Program-made: the position numbers and the translations under genes
The notes under the pieces: model-generated
Seen by the model: the letters and a program-made list of their open reading frames with translations, nothing else
Told to the model about the DNA's origin: nothing
Databases searched by the model: none
In this document: positions 12,137 through 22,887 of the stretch, in pieces
Layout of the letters: every line of letters begins with the position of its first letter
Numbering within the stretch: the first letter of the stretch is position 1
Assembly: GCA_018857735.1 (NCBI GenBank)
Contig: JABMCL010000715.1
Span: 989,001 to 1,053,000, forward strand
Length of the DNA: 64,000 nt
Source of the DNA: Alviniconcha marisindica
Lineage: Eukaryota; Mollusca; Gastropoda; Provannidae
Reading direction: 5' to 3'

Positions 12137-14797
12137 GTAAGGTCAATGGCAATCTTTCTCGTCTGTTTTTGTTTTTGTCTCTCCAATCTGTCTTATTTGA
12201 TTTCCATTTTCTTCTTCATTTGTGTTTGGGTAACCAAGAGCAGTCTGACATCAGTGTGAGCCCAGTGGTAGGTGTCTGGGCCCAATGTGAACCCAGTGAT
12301 GGGCATCTGGGTTAGTGTGTGTGTGTGGTAATGAGCATATCCTTATGTCTTTGTAAGTGCTTTGGGCTCTTATGAGATGGGGTGCCATAATCTATTATTA
12401 TTGTAACTGAGACCAGTGTGACCCCAATGATGGGTGTCTGGGTAACTGAGATCAGTATGAGCCCAGTGATGGGTTTCTGGGTAACCAAGACCAGTGTGAG
12501 CCCAGTGGTTGGTGTCTGGGTAACCAAGACCTGTGTGAGCCCAGTGGTGGGTGTCTGGGTAAGCCAAGACCTGTGTGAGCCCAGTGGTGGGTGTCTGGGT
12601 AACCAAGACCTGTGTGAGCCCAGTGGTGGGTGTCTGGGTAACCAAGACCAGTGTGAGCCCAGTGGTGGATGTCTGGGTAACCAAGACCAGTGTGAGCCCA
12701 GTGGTGGGTGTCTGGGTAACCAAGAACCTGTGTGAGCCCAGTGGTTGGTGTCTGGGTAACCAAGATCAGTGTGAGCCCAGTGGTGGTGTCTGGGTAACCA
12801 AAAACCAGTGTGAGCCCAGTGGTGGGTGTCTGGGTAACCAAGACCTGTGTGAGCCCAGTGGTGGGTGTCTGGGTAACCAAGACCTGTGTGAGCCCAGTGG
12901 TGGGTGTCTGGGTAACTGAGATCAGTATGAGCCCAGTGGTGGGTGTCTGGGTAACCAAGACCAGTGTGAGCCCAGTGGTGGGTGTCTGGGTAACCAAGAC
13001 ACTGTAGTGAGCCCAGTGGTGGGTGTCTGGGTAACCAAGACCAGTGTGAGCCCAGTGGTGGGTGTCTGGGTAACCAAGACCAGTGTGAGCCCAGTGGTGG
13101 GTGTCTGGGTAACCAAGACCAGTGTGAGCCCAGTGGTGGGTGTCTGGGTAACCAAGACCAGTGTGAGCCCAGTGGTGGGTGTCTGGGTAACCAAGACCAG
13201 TGTGAGCCCAGTGGTGGGTGTCTGGGTAACCAAGACCAGTGTGAGCCCAGTGGTGGGTGTCTGGGTAACCAAGACCAAGTGTGAGCCCAGTGGTGGGTGT
13301 CTGGGTAACCAAGACCTAGTGTGAGCCCAGTGGTGGGTGTCTGGGTAACCAAGACCAATGTGAGCCCAGTGGTGGGTGTCTGGGTAACCAAGATCCAAGT
13401 GTGAGCCCAGTGGTGGGTGTCTGGGTAACCAAGACCAGTGTGAGCCCAGTGGTGGGTGTCTGGGTAACCAAAACCAGTGTGAGCCCAGTGGTGGGTGTCT
13501 GGGTAACCAAGACCAGTGTGAGCCCAGTGATGGGTGTCTGGGTAACCAAAACCAGTGTGAGCCCAGTGATGGGTGTCTGGGTAACTGAGATCAATGTGAG
13601 CCCAGTGGTGGGTGTCTGGGTAACTGTGGGTAGCTGTGTAGGCTTGATGAGGATGGCATCAGCAAAAAACAAAAACACCACAGCCTGTCAAGTTTGATAC
13701 TATTTTGAAACAATTGATAGCATTGGAATATTTCTACTGATAACATGGAATGCTCCCATTGAGTAATGCCGGACTGCTCCCATTGATAACACCGGAATGC
13801 TCCCACAGATAACACCAGAATACTCCATTGAAACACCAGAATGCTCCATTGATAACACCAGAATGCTCCCATTGAGTAACACTGGATGCTCCCACTTGTG
13901 ACATTGGAATGCCCCCTCTCACAACACCGAAATGCTCCCACTCGTAACACCAAAATGCTCTCACTCACAACACCAGAATTCACCCATTGAGTAACACTGG
14001 ACTGCTCCCACTCATAACACCGGAATGCTCCCACTGAGTAACACCGGAATGTGCCCACTCATAACACCTGAATGCTTCTTTTTATAACACCAGAATGCTC
14101 ACACTGATGACACTGGAATGCCACTCCCACTGATAACACTGGCTGGAATGTTCCCATTGATAACTCTTGAATGCTACAACTGATAACACAGGAATGTGAC
14201 CACTGATAATGCTTGAAAGCTCTCACCAGCTTCCAGACATTGATTCCATTCTCTTGAAAACATTTCCTGTGTACTTTTGTATTAGCTGGCTCGAAACAAG
14301 CAACTGAGTAAAGCAGCCTTTGCAACTTGTTTGTTAATTAGCAGAAGTTGAACAGTAAACGGAGAATATCACCTGAAAGCATGTTCAAATAGATATAACA
14401 AGCTCTGCGATACCTGATGTTCTACACCATTTTTGTAGCACCTACTGATCTAGTGGCAACAACTGTTTTCTCCGAGCCTCACTAAAGAACTAGCAACTAG
14501 TAGCAGAAGCTGCGTTCTGGATGAGTGACAGCACACCTGAAGTTCATATGGTCTCTTCATGCTTAAAGACCCTGGAGGCAGAAAGCAGAAGGTCAAAGCA
14601 TGTTTTCATGTATGCTTAGCCTTCTGTCAGGAGTTCTTTGCTTCGTGAAATTTGACACATTCAGTCAACCACTGCATTTAAAACTGTTCTGAAGACCCAT
14701 CTATTTAAAACCTAGTGCTACTGCTAGCAAGTACTCTACCTCCCCCCCTACCCCCATCCACCCAACTTGTTCTTAAATTATTTCAGTTGGCCGATGT

Positions 14798-14872
<75 letters not shown>

Positions 14873-17800
14873 ATCTTTAAAAGTATAGAGCACAAGTGAA
14901 GCAAGGCTTACACAGTGCTCCAACCCATTCCATACTAAACACTCCAGTCTTACATTTATATTTAGGCTTTTATGTCTTGTTTGAATTTTGTTGTTTGTTT
15001 GGAAATTTGTTTTGTTGTTGCTTGTCTTTGCCTTACTTTTTGGTGTGCTTGAGTTCATTTACTGTCTAATTTCCATTCTGTATTCTCATCAGATAATTAC
15101 GTGAACAAGCTGCGTTCAGACTTTGACAATGAAATGCTGTCAGAACACCGCTTCATGAAATGCATCTGCTCAGCCAGAATTGCACGTGCCGTCTGCTGCC
15201 AGAAGCAGGTGAAGGCATGGCGTGACCTGCAGCATGGCTTCCTGGTGGGTAGTTCATTTGTCATAGTATATTGAAAGTAGACTGGTAGGTCTTTTAAAAC
15301 AAAATCTATAATACATTCTGGCGGGTAGATTTATTTTTATGTTATACATATTCTATTGGGTAGTAAAGTTTTTGTTTTGTTTTATTTACATATGATATAC
15401 TCTGGTGGGTAGTGAAGTCATAATTCTGCTGATTTTTAAAATGTATATGTAATTAATTTTGGTTGGTTGTGAAGGACCCTATTTCAACGGAAGTTCTTCT
15501 CTTTTTCTTTTTGTCTTCCTTGAAACCTTCCACCATTTCCCTCCCTGACTCGATTATTCTTGGCTCTCACAACATCCCCTTTTCAGATTCTGCCAGGAAC
15601 CTTGGAGTCATTCTTGACTAAAACCTGTCCATGAAGAAGCACGTCATAAAAATATGTCAAACAGCTTATTTCGAGCTTAAACACATTAGTTCAATCTGCA
15701 GATTTCTCACTGAAGATGCAGCCAAGAGTCTTGTTACATCCTATATCCTCTCATGGCTTGACTACTGCAACTGTCTCCTCATGGGTACACCTAATTCTGT
15801 CATCCAACCTCTCCAGAAAATTCAAAACTTTGCTGCAAGACTTGTTCTTTTGGCACCCTGCCACCACAACTCAACACCTCTCCTGGAAAAACTGCAATGG
15901 CTTCCCATTTCAGAATGTATTAAACATAAAGTTGCATGTATGTGTTTCAGTGCTATAAATGGTTCTGGTCCTGCTTACCTCTCTGAATCGCTACATGTCT
16001 ACACTTTGTCTCTACACTATGCTCTTCTTCTGACACCTGCATGCTGAAAATCCAGCAATACAAATGCAAGACTCACGGCTTTTGCACTTTCTCTTGCTTT
16101 GGACCCCACATTTGGAATTCAGTCCCACAAGACCTTAGACACTGCTCAACCCTGTGATCTTTTAAAGCCAAACTGAAAACCTTCCTCTTCTCACAGTATT
16201 TCTGCCCAACTAATATCAACACCCAGTTTCTGCTACAGTCATGTGTGTGTGCGTGCATGTTTGTTTGTGTGTGTGTTTCCATATAATGCCTAATGAAAAT
16301 TGTTTTGGTAGGACTGTCCTCTATGTGCGTATAGAATATTGAATGTTTTGGTTAATATGTATGATGTGAGCACTCAGGGTGTTGATGAGCGCATGGTAAA
16401 TGTATATTATTATTATCTCCTAAAAAAACAAGTAAAAGCCTTTTTGTGTCTCTTAGTACATAGTGACAGTGCGTCTCTATTGCCAGGTGAATAGTGAAGG
16501 TTCTTCTCCATGAACACTGAGACCTTGAGTGGAAAATGACAGTAATAATGATTACAAGTAGTTCAAATCACAAGACACTAAACACCCACATGTACTCAGG
16601 CACACACACACACACATATCCAAACCTGTCTGTGGCTCTGATTGCTTGAAAGGGATGATCCATTCAGACATCTGCTTCTTTGGAGGACTGTCCTCATCAT
16701 ATTTTATGTCACATTTAATTATGTAGCATCAAATGTGTGGATATAGATCGTAAAGCTAAGTCTATTTGAATCCTCAAACTGCTTGTGACAGGTTCATTAT
16801 GACAGCCAATGATTTCTTTTCTTTTGCTCTAGTTGTGTTTGCTATGTGTGATTTAAATCCCAAAGGATATTATATCATTACTTTAATGCAAGCACTAAAC
16901 GTTGACCAAAATATATTCCACAGGTCCACGAAGTGTAGGGGGCAGTACTTACCTCTTGCATTAATTGGTAAACAAAATTAATGGTGACTTTTTACTGGCC
17001 CTATATCCAGAGTTCAAAGGTCCTAGGGTCAGGTACAGGCTATCCCTTGGTCTAGAGAGTGATAGCCAGAGATTTCCATGGCACAGAGACAGAAAGAGAG
17101 GCAGGTTCACCGAGCTCACAGAGATGGAAAGGGAGGCAGGTTCACTGAGCTCACAGAGACAGAAAGAGGGGCAGGTTCACAGAGCTCACAGAGATGGAAA
17201 GGGAGGCAGGTTCACTGAGCTCACAGAGACAGAAAGAGGGGCAGGTTCACCGAGCTCACAGAGATGGAAAGGGAGGCAGGTTCACTGAGCTCACAGAGAC
17301 AGAAAGAGGGGCAGGTTCACCGAGCTCACAGAGATGGAAAGGGAGGCAGGTTCACCGAGCTCACAGAGACAGAAAGAGAGGCAGGCTCACAGAGACAGAA
17401 AGAGAGGCAGGTTCACTGAGCTCACCATAACGGAAAGAGAGGCAGGTTCACTGAGCTCACAGAGATAGAGAGGCAGGTTCACTGAGCTCACCATAACGGA
17501 AAGAGAGGCAGGTTCACAGGGCTCACAGAGAGATAGATGGAGAGGGAGAGAGCTATCTAGAGAGCACAGATCTACATGATATGCAATTAAAGTTTATTTT
17601 TGCTAATGTTGTCAGGACTTTTGCTGCCACCACTACCATCACCATGAAGGTCTGACCCAGCACTCTGACGACTGCGAGATGCAGCACGTGTGCGATGCAT
17701 CCAGCACCAGTAGCCATGACTCCGATGTGGAGGTCCTGCTGGGTCAGCTCACCAAGCTGTCCACCTTTGATCTGGTCAAACAACGCCTTGACCCTGAAGC

Positions 17801-17885
17801 TGATGCAAGGTCATTCGTAGAGCACTGGATTATACACAACAATCACCATGATGACATGCACCAAGAAGATGACCCGCACAACTAG
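11875..17885 (+). CDS. Three-exon gene, unrecognised 227-residue protein
   Basis: Exons are 11875-12136, 15093-15244 and 17616-17885. Junction phases agree (1 then 0) and all sites are GT..AG. The N-terminal 60 residues are polar and low-complexity (SGSRHQGSDGGSFSSESGE). Residues 61-110 form an acidic, leucine-spaced helix (DDDEEKQCLRHLDELGLALE) that continues across the first junction as a probable coiled coil. Residues 110-138 hold a Cys-containing basic helix with CICSASRIARAVCCQKQ. The C-terminus is His/Asp-rich, with one more helix around LLGQLTKLSTFDLV. No signal peptide or membrane segment is seen, so it is probably cytosolic. I do not recognise the family. The first ATG and the end of exon 3 are the least certain points; an upstream exon is possible. 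Confidence 0.7.
12240..13630. repeat. 39-bp minisatellite, about 35 copies
   Basis: The unit is gtaaccaagaccagtgtgag followed by cccagtggtgggtgtctgg. It lies in intron 1 of the unknown plus-strand gene. Because 39 is a multiple of three, long open frames run through it on both strands; they are artefacts. Occasional one-base insertions show that no frame is protected. Confidence 0.97.
13720..14225. repeat. Degenerate 22-24 bp minisatellite
   Basis: About 20 diverged copies of a unit like aacaccggaatgctcccact followed by gat or gagt. It is much older-looking than the neighbouring 39-bp array. It lies in the same intron. Confidence 0.85.
14226..15092. other. Rest of intron 1 of the unknown gene
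   Basis: About 14655-14720 looks like the 3' end of a LINE-type coding region (tgcatttaaaactgttctga). A (GT)n then (GA)n microsatellite spans 14801-14869. No exon is visible until the acceptor at 15091-15092. Confidence 0.5.
15093..15244 (+). CDS. Unknown gene, exon 2
   Basis: The acceptor tattctcatcag precedes codons for NYVNKLRSDFDNEM. It supplies residues 88-138 and ends in phase 0 at the donor ttcctg|gtgggt. Strong conservation-like features (Cys pairs, alternating charge) support it as coding. The donor is echoed several times downstream. Confidence 0.75.
15241..15475 (+). repeat. Degenerate echoes of the exon 2 donor
   Basis: Copies of ctggtgggtagt-like sequence recur at about 15241 (the real junction), 15282, 15317, 15353, 15401 and 15460, spaced 35-60 bp apart in AT-rich DNA. 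Best matches are cctggtgggtagt and tctggtgggtagtg. Read as an old, decayed tandem duplication that began at the 5' splice site. Confidence 0.5.
15490..16411 (+). mobile_element. LINE 3' fragment (non-LTR retrotransposon)
   Basis: The plus strand encodes the C-terminal part of a LINE open frame: SARNLGVILD, ELKHISSICRFL, SWLDYCNCLLMG, LQKIQNFAARLVL and KLQWLPISE, in the usual order, with in-frame stops. The last coding block shifts frame near 16045. The non-coding tail ends gagcactcagggtgttgatg then (TTA)n near 16411. A related tail occurs at 41259-41310 and a related C-terminus at 63437-63665. It is a dead, sense-oriented insertion in intron 2 of the unknown gene. Confidence 0.88.
16412..17082. 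other. Intron 2, unremarkable DNA
   Basis: AT-rich intron sequence with a short (AC)n near 16602. No exon or named repeat is visible. Confidence 0.5.
17083..17550. repeat. 35-bp minisatellite, about 13 copies
   Basis: The unit is gagatggaaagggaggcagg followed by ttcactgagctcaca, alternating with a gagacagaaagagggg variant, which gives a higher-order 70-bp period in the middle. It ends about 65 bp before the exon 3 acceptor of the unknown gene. Confidence 0.94.
17616..17885 (+). CDS. Unknown gene, exon 3 (terminal)
   Basis: The acceptor gctaatgttgtcag is followed by codons for a Cys/His cluster, then CDASSTSSHDSDVEVLLGQL, and ends at a stop near DDMHQEDDPHN. It gives residues 139-227. A downstream splice from within this exon cannot be excluded; no polyadenylation hexamer is obvious close by. 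Confidence 0.65.
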   Translation, partial: DFCCHHYHHHEGLTQHSDDCEMQHVCDASSTSSHDSDVEVLLGQLTKLSTFDLVKQRLDPEADARSFVEHWIIHNNHHDDMHQEDDPHN

Positions 17886-18984
17886 ATGATAGATAAATAG
17901 ACACTTCCCAGTCTCACATGTGTCAGCACAAAGACCGAGTCTCACCATGGTAAGATCCTAAACTGTTGAGTGTGATCTTAACAAGGGTCTTGATTTAAAA
18001 AACACACTAAATGTATCCATATTTAAAAAACACACTAAATGTATATATATTTTTTAGTATTCACTCTAAAGCTTTTTTGGTCTCCATTTACATAGCTCTT
18101 ATACTGTGGTTGATAAACCTGAAAGATGCATCAGATAATTATAGATAGATCTACAATTATTTTGTTTTTGACAAGCCCCAAGGATGCATTAAATATATAC
18201 TTAGTTTGTGTTTGATGAACAGGAGAGATGAATTAGACACACACTTATTCTACTTGGTAAACCTGACAGATGCATTTTGTGGATATTTGAAAGTAGTTAC
18301 TGTTGTATGGATTAGTTGCTGGTCAGTTCCACGCTGGTTTAACAGGTCATTGTGGGAGAACATGCCCAAACAGGTTTGAGAGAGGGTCAGCAGTACACAG
18401 GTAAGCTACTATATGAGCTGCCGAGTTACCAATTGCTATACTAACTTTGAAAATCAGCTGTTTGATAAGTAATTTTTTTGAGGCAGTGTCTGAAAGCAAT
18501 AGTAGAAAACATGATGGATACCAGCTGATAAACATTTGGTGAGATTTTTCATCATTTTTATCTGACATGACCATCTCCCTGTCTGTCTGTCACTTGAACA
18601 TTTGCCCATGCTTGTCTTTTAAGTCTTTGTCACCCTTTCAGTTGTGGACATTTTCTATGAAACTGCGAATAGTGAAAACTTTGTTCATCTTGGGTGAAAT
18701 ATCACCCATGCTTATAAACCTTTCTATTGTGGAATTCTTTATGAAATTTTACTATAATTCAACACAATTATATGAGGAGAGAGTTGAAAATGTACAGACA
18801 TGTACTTAACGTGATTTAACTATGTTTCTTACACAGTGTCTTTTGGGGTTTAATTTGCTTGTTACTTTAGTCACGCCATACTGCATGGTGAAACAATCCA
18901 TGTTATATGGCTGTGCATATGGGGACTCTTGGAAAACGCTACTGTGTAGGCCCTCTTAGAATCTGGTCACTGCACTTGCGTCTT
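17886..18984. other. Intergenic AT-rich DNA
   Basis: About 17990-18045 has a short direct repeat (aaaacacactaaatgtat, twice). Otherwise AT-rich with no gene-like frame or named repeat. Confidence 0.5.
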
Positions 18985-19405
18985 TTGGAAGTTTCTTCTT
19001 CTTCAAAGATCACATCCTTCTTTGGGATCTTTTTTTCTTCTAAGATCACATTCTTCTTTGGTATCTTTTTTTCTTCTACGATCACATTCTTCTTTGGTAT
19101 CTTTTTTCCCCTTCTAAGATCACATTCTTCTTTGGTATCTTTTTTTTCCCTTCTAAGATCACATTCTTCTTTGGTATCTCTTTTTTTCTTCTAAGATCAC
19201 ATTCTTCTTTGGTATCTTTTTTCCTTCAGTATTTTTTTTCCTTCTAAGATCACATTCTCCTTTGGTATCTTTTTCTGCTTCTTCTAAGACAACATCCTTC
19301 TTTGGTATCTTTTTTTCTTCTTCTAAGATCACATTTTTAATTTTTTAATTTTTGTGTCTTTTTTTCTCCTTTGGTGTCTTTTTTTTCTTGTAAGATCACA
19401 TTCTG
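18985..19405. repeat. T-rich 35-bp minisatellite, about 11 copies
   Basis: The unit is cttctaagatcacattcttc followed by tttggtatctttttt. Length varies in the T-run. Later copies are more diverged. Confidence 0.93.
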
Positions 19406-20296
19406 TTCATATCCTAACTTGAATAAATAAAATGACTGGATCTACTTTCTTTGTGGCAGTCCAGTTTTCATGCTTGTTGACAGCAATGAAAACTGAAGAG
19501 ACAGGCACACAATAAACAAACACGAAAATTGCTACAGTCAATTTGAACCCACTGAAAACCAGAACTGTGGCTGCCTAGAAGATTAAGACACATCACATAT
19601 ATGTATGTGCCTGTGAATGAGAAAATGTATCATGCCAAATATTATACTATTAATGCATGTATTGTGCCAAGTATTAACACATGCTCCCGGTGATTATCCA
19701 GACCTTCTGTGTGTGAAAATAAAACACCTGAAAAGACAGCTCTTACTGCCCAGTGAACCATGGAAAGATATTCCATGAGGTGTGAGTTTAAATGGAGATA
19801 CTGGGGGGTTTTTTCCCCCAGTGTAGTCTGTTTGATAGTACTCAGATCTATCCAATGAACTACTTAAGTTTAAAAAGGTGAAACTATCTGGCAGTCTATT
19901 ACACATTTTCTGACCTCAGCAAGGTCCAAATCTAAACAACTGTCCAACAGATTCTGAACTGCTAATTCTTTTGCGAACAAACTTGGTAGGCTGATTCAAG
20001 GTTTTCGGTGAAGGGTTTGGCTTATTTGAAGGTCAAGGTCATAATGAAGGTCTGACTCTCTGAAAGAATGTGCGTGTTGTATTTTCTGAACCATTAAACC
20101 ATCTGCATGCAAACTTGATGTGGCAGTGTGTCATTGCCAGACAGAACATTGTGCAAATCCACTTCCCTCGAACTGTTTGAAAGTCACGGTTGCAGGGAGG
20201 GTTGAATCAAGCCATTGCAAAATAGTGATGGATCGGGCATTGTGAAGAGTTTTACAGTTCCTCCTTTGTATCCCAGCACTTTATTATCACCCAAAG
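19406..20296. other. Intergenic DNA, no supported feature
   Basis: AT-rich unique sequence. No exon, RNA gene or repeat family is recognised. Confidence 0.45.
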
Positions 20297-20515
20297 TGCA
20301 AGAGAAGCAGGCATACACTGACAGGGTGCTGTAAACAGGCACGCACTGACAGGGTGCTGTAAACAGGCATGCACTGACAGGGTGCTGTAAACAGGCATGC
20401 ACTGACAGGGTGCTGTAAACAGGCACGCACTGACAGGGTGCTGTAAGCAGGCATGCGCTAACAGTGTGATGTAAGTGGGCATGCACTGACAGCGTGATGT
20501 AAATGGTCACAAGGC
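20297..20515. repeat. 28-bp minisatellite, about 8 copies
   Basis: The unit is cactgacagggtgctgtaaa followed by caggcatg. The first four copies are near-identical; the last two have drifted (taacagtgtgatgtaagtgg). Confidence 0.93.
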
Positions 20516-20834
20516 CATGTTTAAGGATGGCCACACAAACATTGCCTGTAAGATTATATTTTCTGATCATTTCTGATTTTTTAGCGTAAATAAAACAACA
20601 GTGACACGACATTCTGTTCAGAATTTTTGGCTTTCTTGAAACCTTTCTCAAAAAACTGTTACTGAAGAATGCTGAGCGTCACAAATATATACATAAACAT
20701 TTCAGATTTTTTGTGGTATTACTGGTAAGTCTTGTGTTTTTATGGTGGTATCGGTATTCCCTTTTTTATTTTTATTTTTTAAATGAAATAAAAATCCAAA
20801 CTCATACAGCTGCTTGTGTGACTTTTTTGGTGTT

Positions 20835-20896
<62 letters not shown>

Positions 20897-21036
20897 GTCA
20901 GACTACTATGTTAGGGTGGTTTAGAGTCCGACTTATTACAAGCTTGCATGATTTACATGTCCTGTTGTTTGCAATCAGATTTGGTACTACTTCTAGTCTC
21001 TCAAAAAAATCTAAAGGTATCCAGGTTTTATATGCA

Positions 21037-21088
<52 letters not shown>

Positions 21089-22545
21089 GGTTGGTTTTGT
21101 TTTGAAGTTTGTGTGTCAGGGCTCCCCTTGTTTTGTGTGAGTGCTTTAAGATGAATGAGAGCATCAAATACGGAATGGAAGAAGTTGTAAAAGGGTAAAC
21201 ACAAAGGCTGCTCCAAGTGCTGTAACTGCTCTCAACTCTCTGCAGTGACTTCTGCACACCAGCTCAGTGCTGTTTTGCTGGTACAGCAGCCTGATGGTCA
21301 TTGCTTTTTTGATGTCTTGTCAGCGCTGAATGCTGAAAGTTCACTGAACCCAAAATGATTTTGTTTTGTTTTTGTAAGCCTATTGTTGGAGAATGACTAG
21401 ATCTCCAATGACTAGATGCAAACATGGCACTTCATGTTTGGTTGTCCTTGGCATGCACTCCTGAAATCCTGTGAACTACCAAACTTCTTTTTCGCTGTTG
21501 GCCTACTGGATTTGGGTTCACTGCTTGTAGCCGAGTTAACCACATCAGCAGATATAGGGTATTTTCACTCCTTACTATGGATTTTAAAGCTTAATTTTTA
21601 TCCAAAGGGATGCCTGATGTCTCCCTCCTGTCTGGAATCTCAGGGCTGTCATTTGATTCCCCTTTCCTATCTCCTCTCAGGGCTGTCATTTGATTCCCCT
21701 TTCCTATCTCCTCTCGTTTTTTCTGCCTAGACCTCTTTTTTCTCCTAATGGTCCATTCTCCCGACTTTTCCAGAAAACTCTCAAATATTTTTCGTTACGG
21801 GTTGGGCTTTTTTGTATGGCTCATGTGGAGCAGCTAGGAGATGATAGTTGGTAGGTGGTATGTGCAGCTTGCTGCCATATGGCACTGGTATTTGCCATTA
21901 TGCATTCATATAGCATTTTTCTAATTTTATATTGTGTCTGTCCATTCCTTTTTTACATTTTTCTTTAACCTGGCATCGATAAATTAGAATGGTAGATGAT
22001 ACCAGCATGTCCTAGCCTTATGTGCTCTTTTAACAGGGGTAATAGTGAAGGGACTAACCTTCGAAAATTTGTGTCTGATGTTTGTGTATGTATGTTTTAC
22101 GTTTGCGAAGTGATTGGTTTTGTAGATTGACTTGACAGAGGGTTGATATATATGTGAGAAGAGTTTAGAAATGTGTATTTGCTTATGACCTGAGTTTGAC
22201 TGTCCTGAGGTGACCCTGTGTGGTTGACAGGACATTAAAACCCAATTACTACTACTTTATGCACATAATAAAAGTCTAAATGGTGAATTCAAGGCCCTAA
22301 TGCGTGAATACGCACAGACTGGGGTTTTTCAGGAGCCCTGAACACAATATAACAATTGTGTAACAATGTATAACAACATGACAAGCTAAACACAAAAATG
22401 CTGGTATGGATGATGTCATGTTTTTGTGAACATTGAGAGTACACCATGAATTTACTCACTCACTCACAAAAAATGAGAAGCACCATTTATGTACAAGTCA
22501 AGAAGTACATTATCACAGCAAACCACAGCACTTAACGTCCATTCA
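20516..22545. other. Intergenic DNA with GT microsatellites and SINE tail
   Basis: It holds (GT)n at about 20836-20891 and 21041-21087, a 35-bp direct duplication at about 21640-21715 (ctcagggctgtcatttgatt twice), and a SINE-like tail near 22205-22260 (ggttgacaggacattaaaac). The 3' untranslated region of NDUFAF3 should lie at the right end. No other gene is seen. Confidence 0.5.
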
Positions 22546-22887
22546 CTACCTTCCCTTGTCATGGGTTGACGAGTCACTGGGTTTACTTTCACCCTTCTCC
22601 GCCCCCTCCTCAGCCTCTCTTTTCTGCTCTTTGGGTGGGAGTCCTAACTTAGGGTAAACCTTTTCCTGCAAATTGTCTAGCAGGGGAGCAAGTTCTCCTG
22701 GAGTGCCAGCCGAGGGATCTTCGGTAAAGCCATGCTTGAGCTCAAACAGGCTCTCCTCATTCTCCAGCTGTGCACGGATGGGCAGGTCTTCATCATCCTG
22801 GAGCTGCATGTAGGTGGGGGGAATGAGGCCAGCTGCCACCATTCGTCTCTCAGCATTGAGGAAGTTGAAGGTTGCACAAGCCTGATC
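22546..22887 (-). CDS. NDUFAF3: NDUFAF3 exon 5 (terminal)
   Basis: The acceptor ctaactctctgacag leads into [20 protein letters not shown], the most conserved block of the family. After [15 protein letters not shown] the remaining residues are charged and probably disordered up to the stop (THDKGR). Confidence 0.93.
   Translation of the reverse strand, partial: DQACATFNFLNAERRMVAAGLIPPTYMQLQDDEDLPIRAQLENEESLFELKHGFTEDPSAGTPGELAPLLDNLQEKVYPKLGLPPKEQKREAEEGAEKGESKPSDSSTHDKGR

Noticed and set aside
12312..13681. Long open frames of 100-359 codons on both strands
   Set aside because: 39-bp tandem array in an intron; no start context, no domain, and open on both strands.
11875..17885. Assignment to the LURAP/FAM89 group of small coiled-coil proteins
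   Set aside because: Only general leucine spacing is shared; no specific motif matches, so no name is given.
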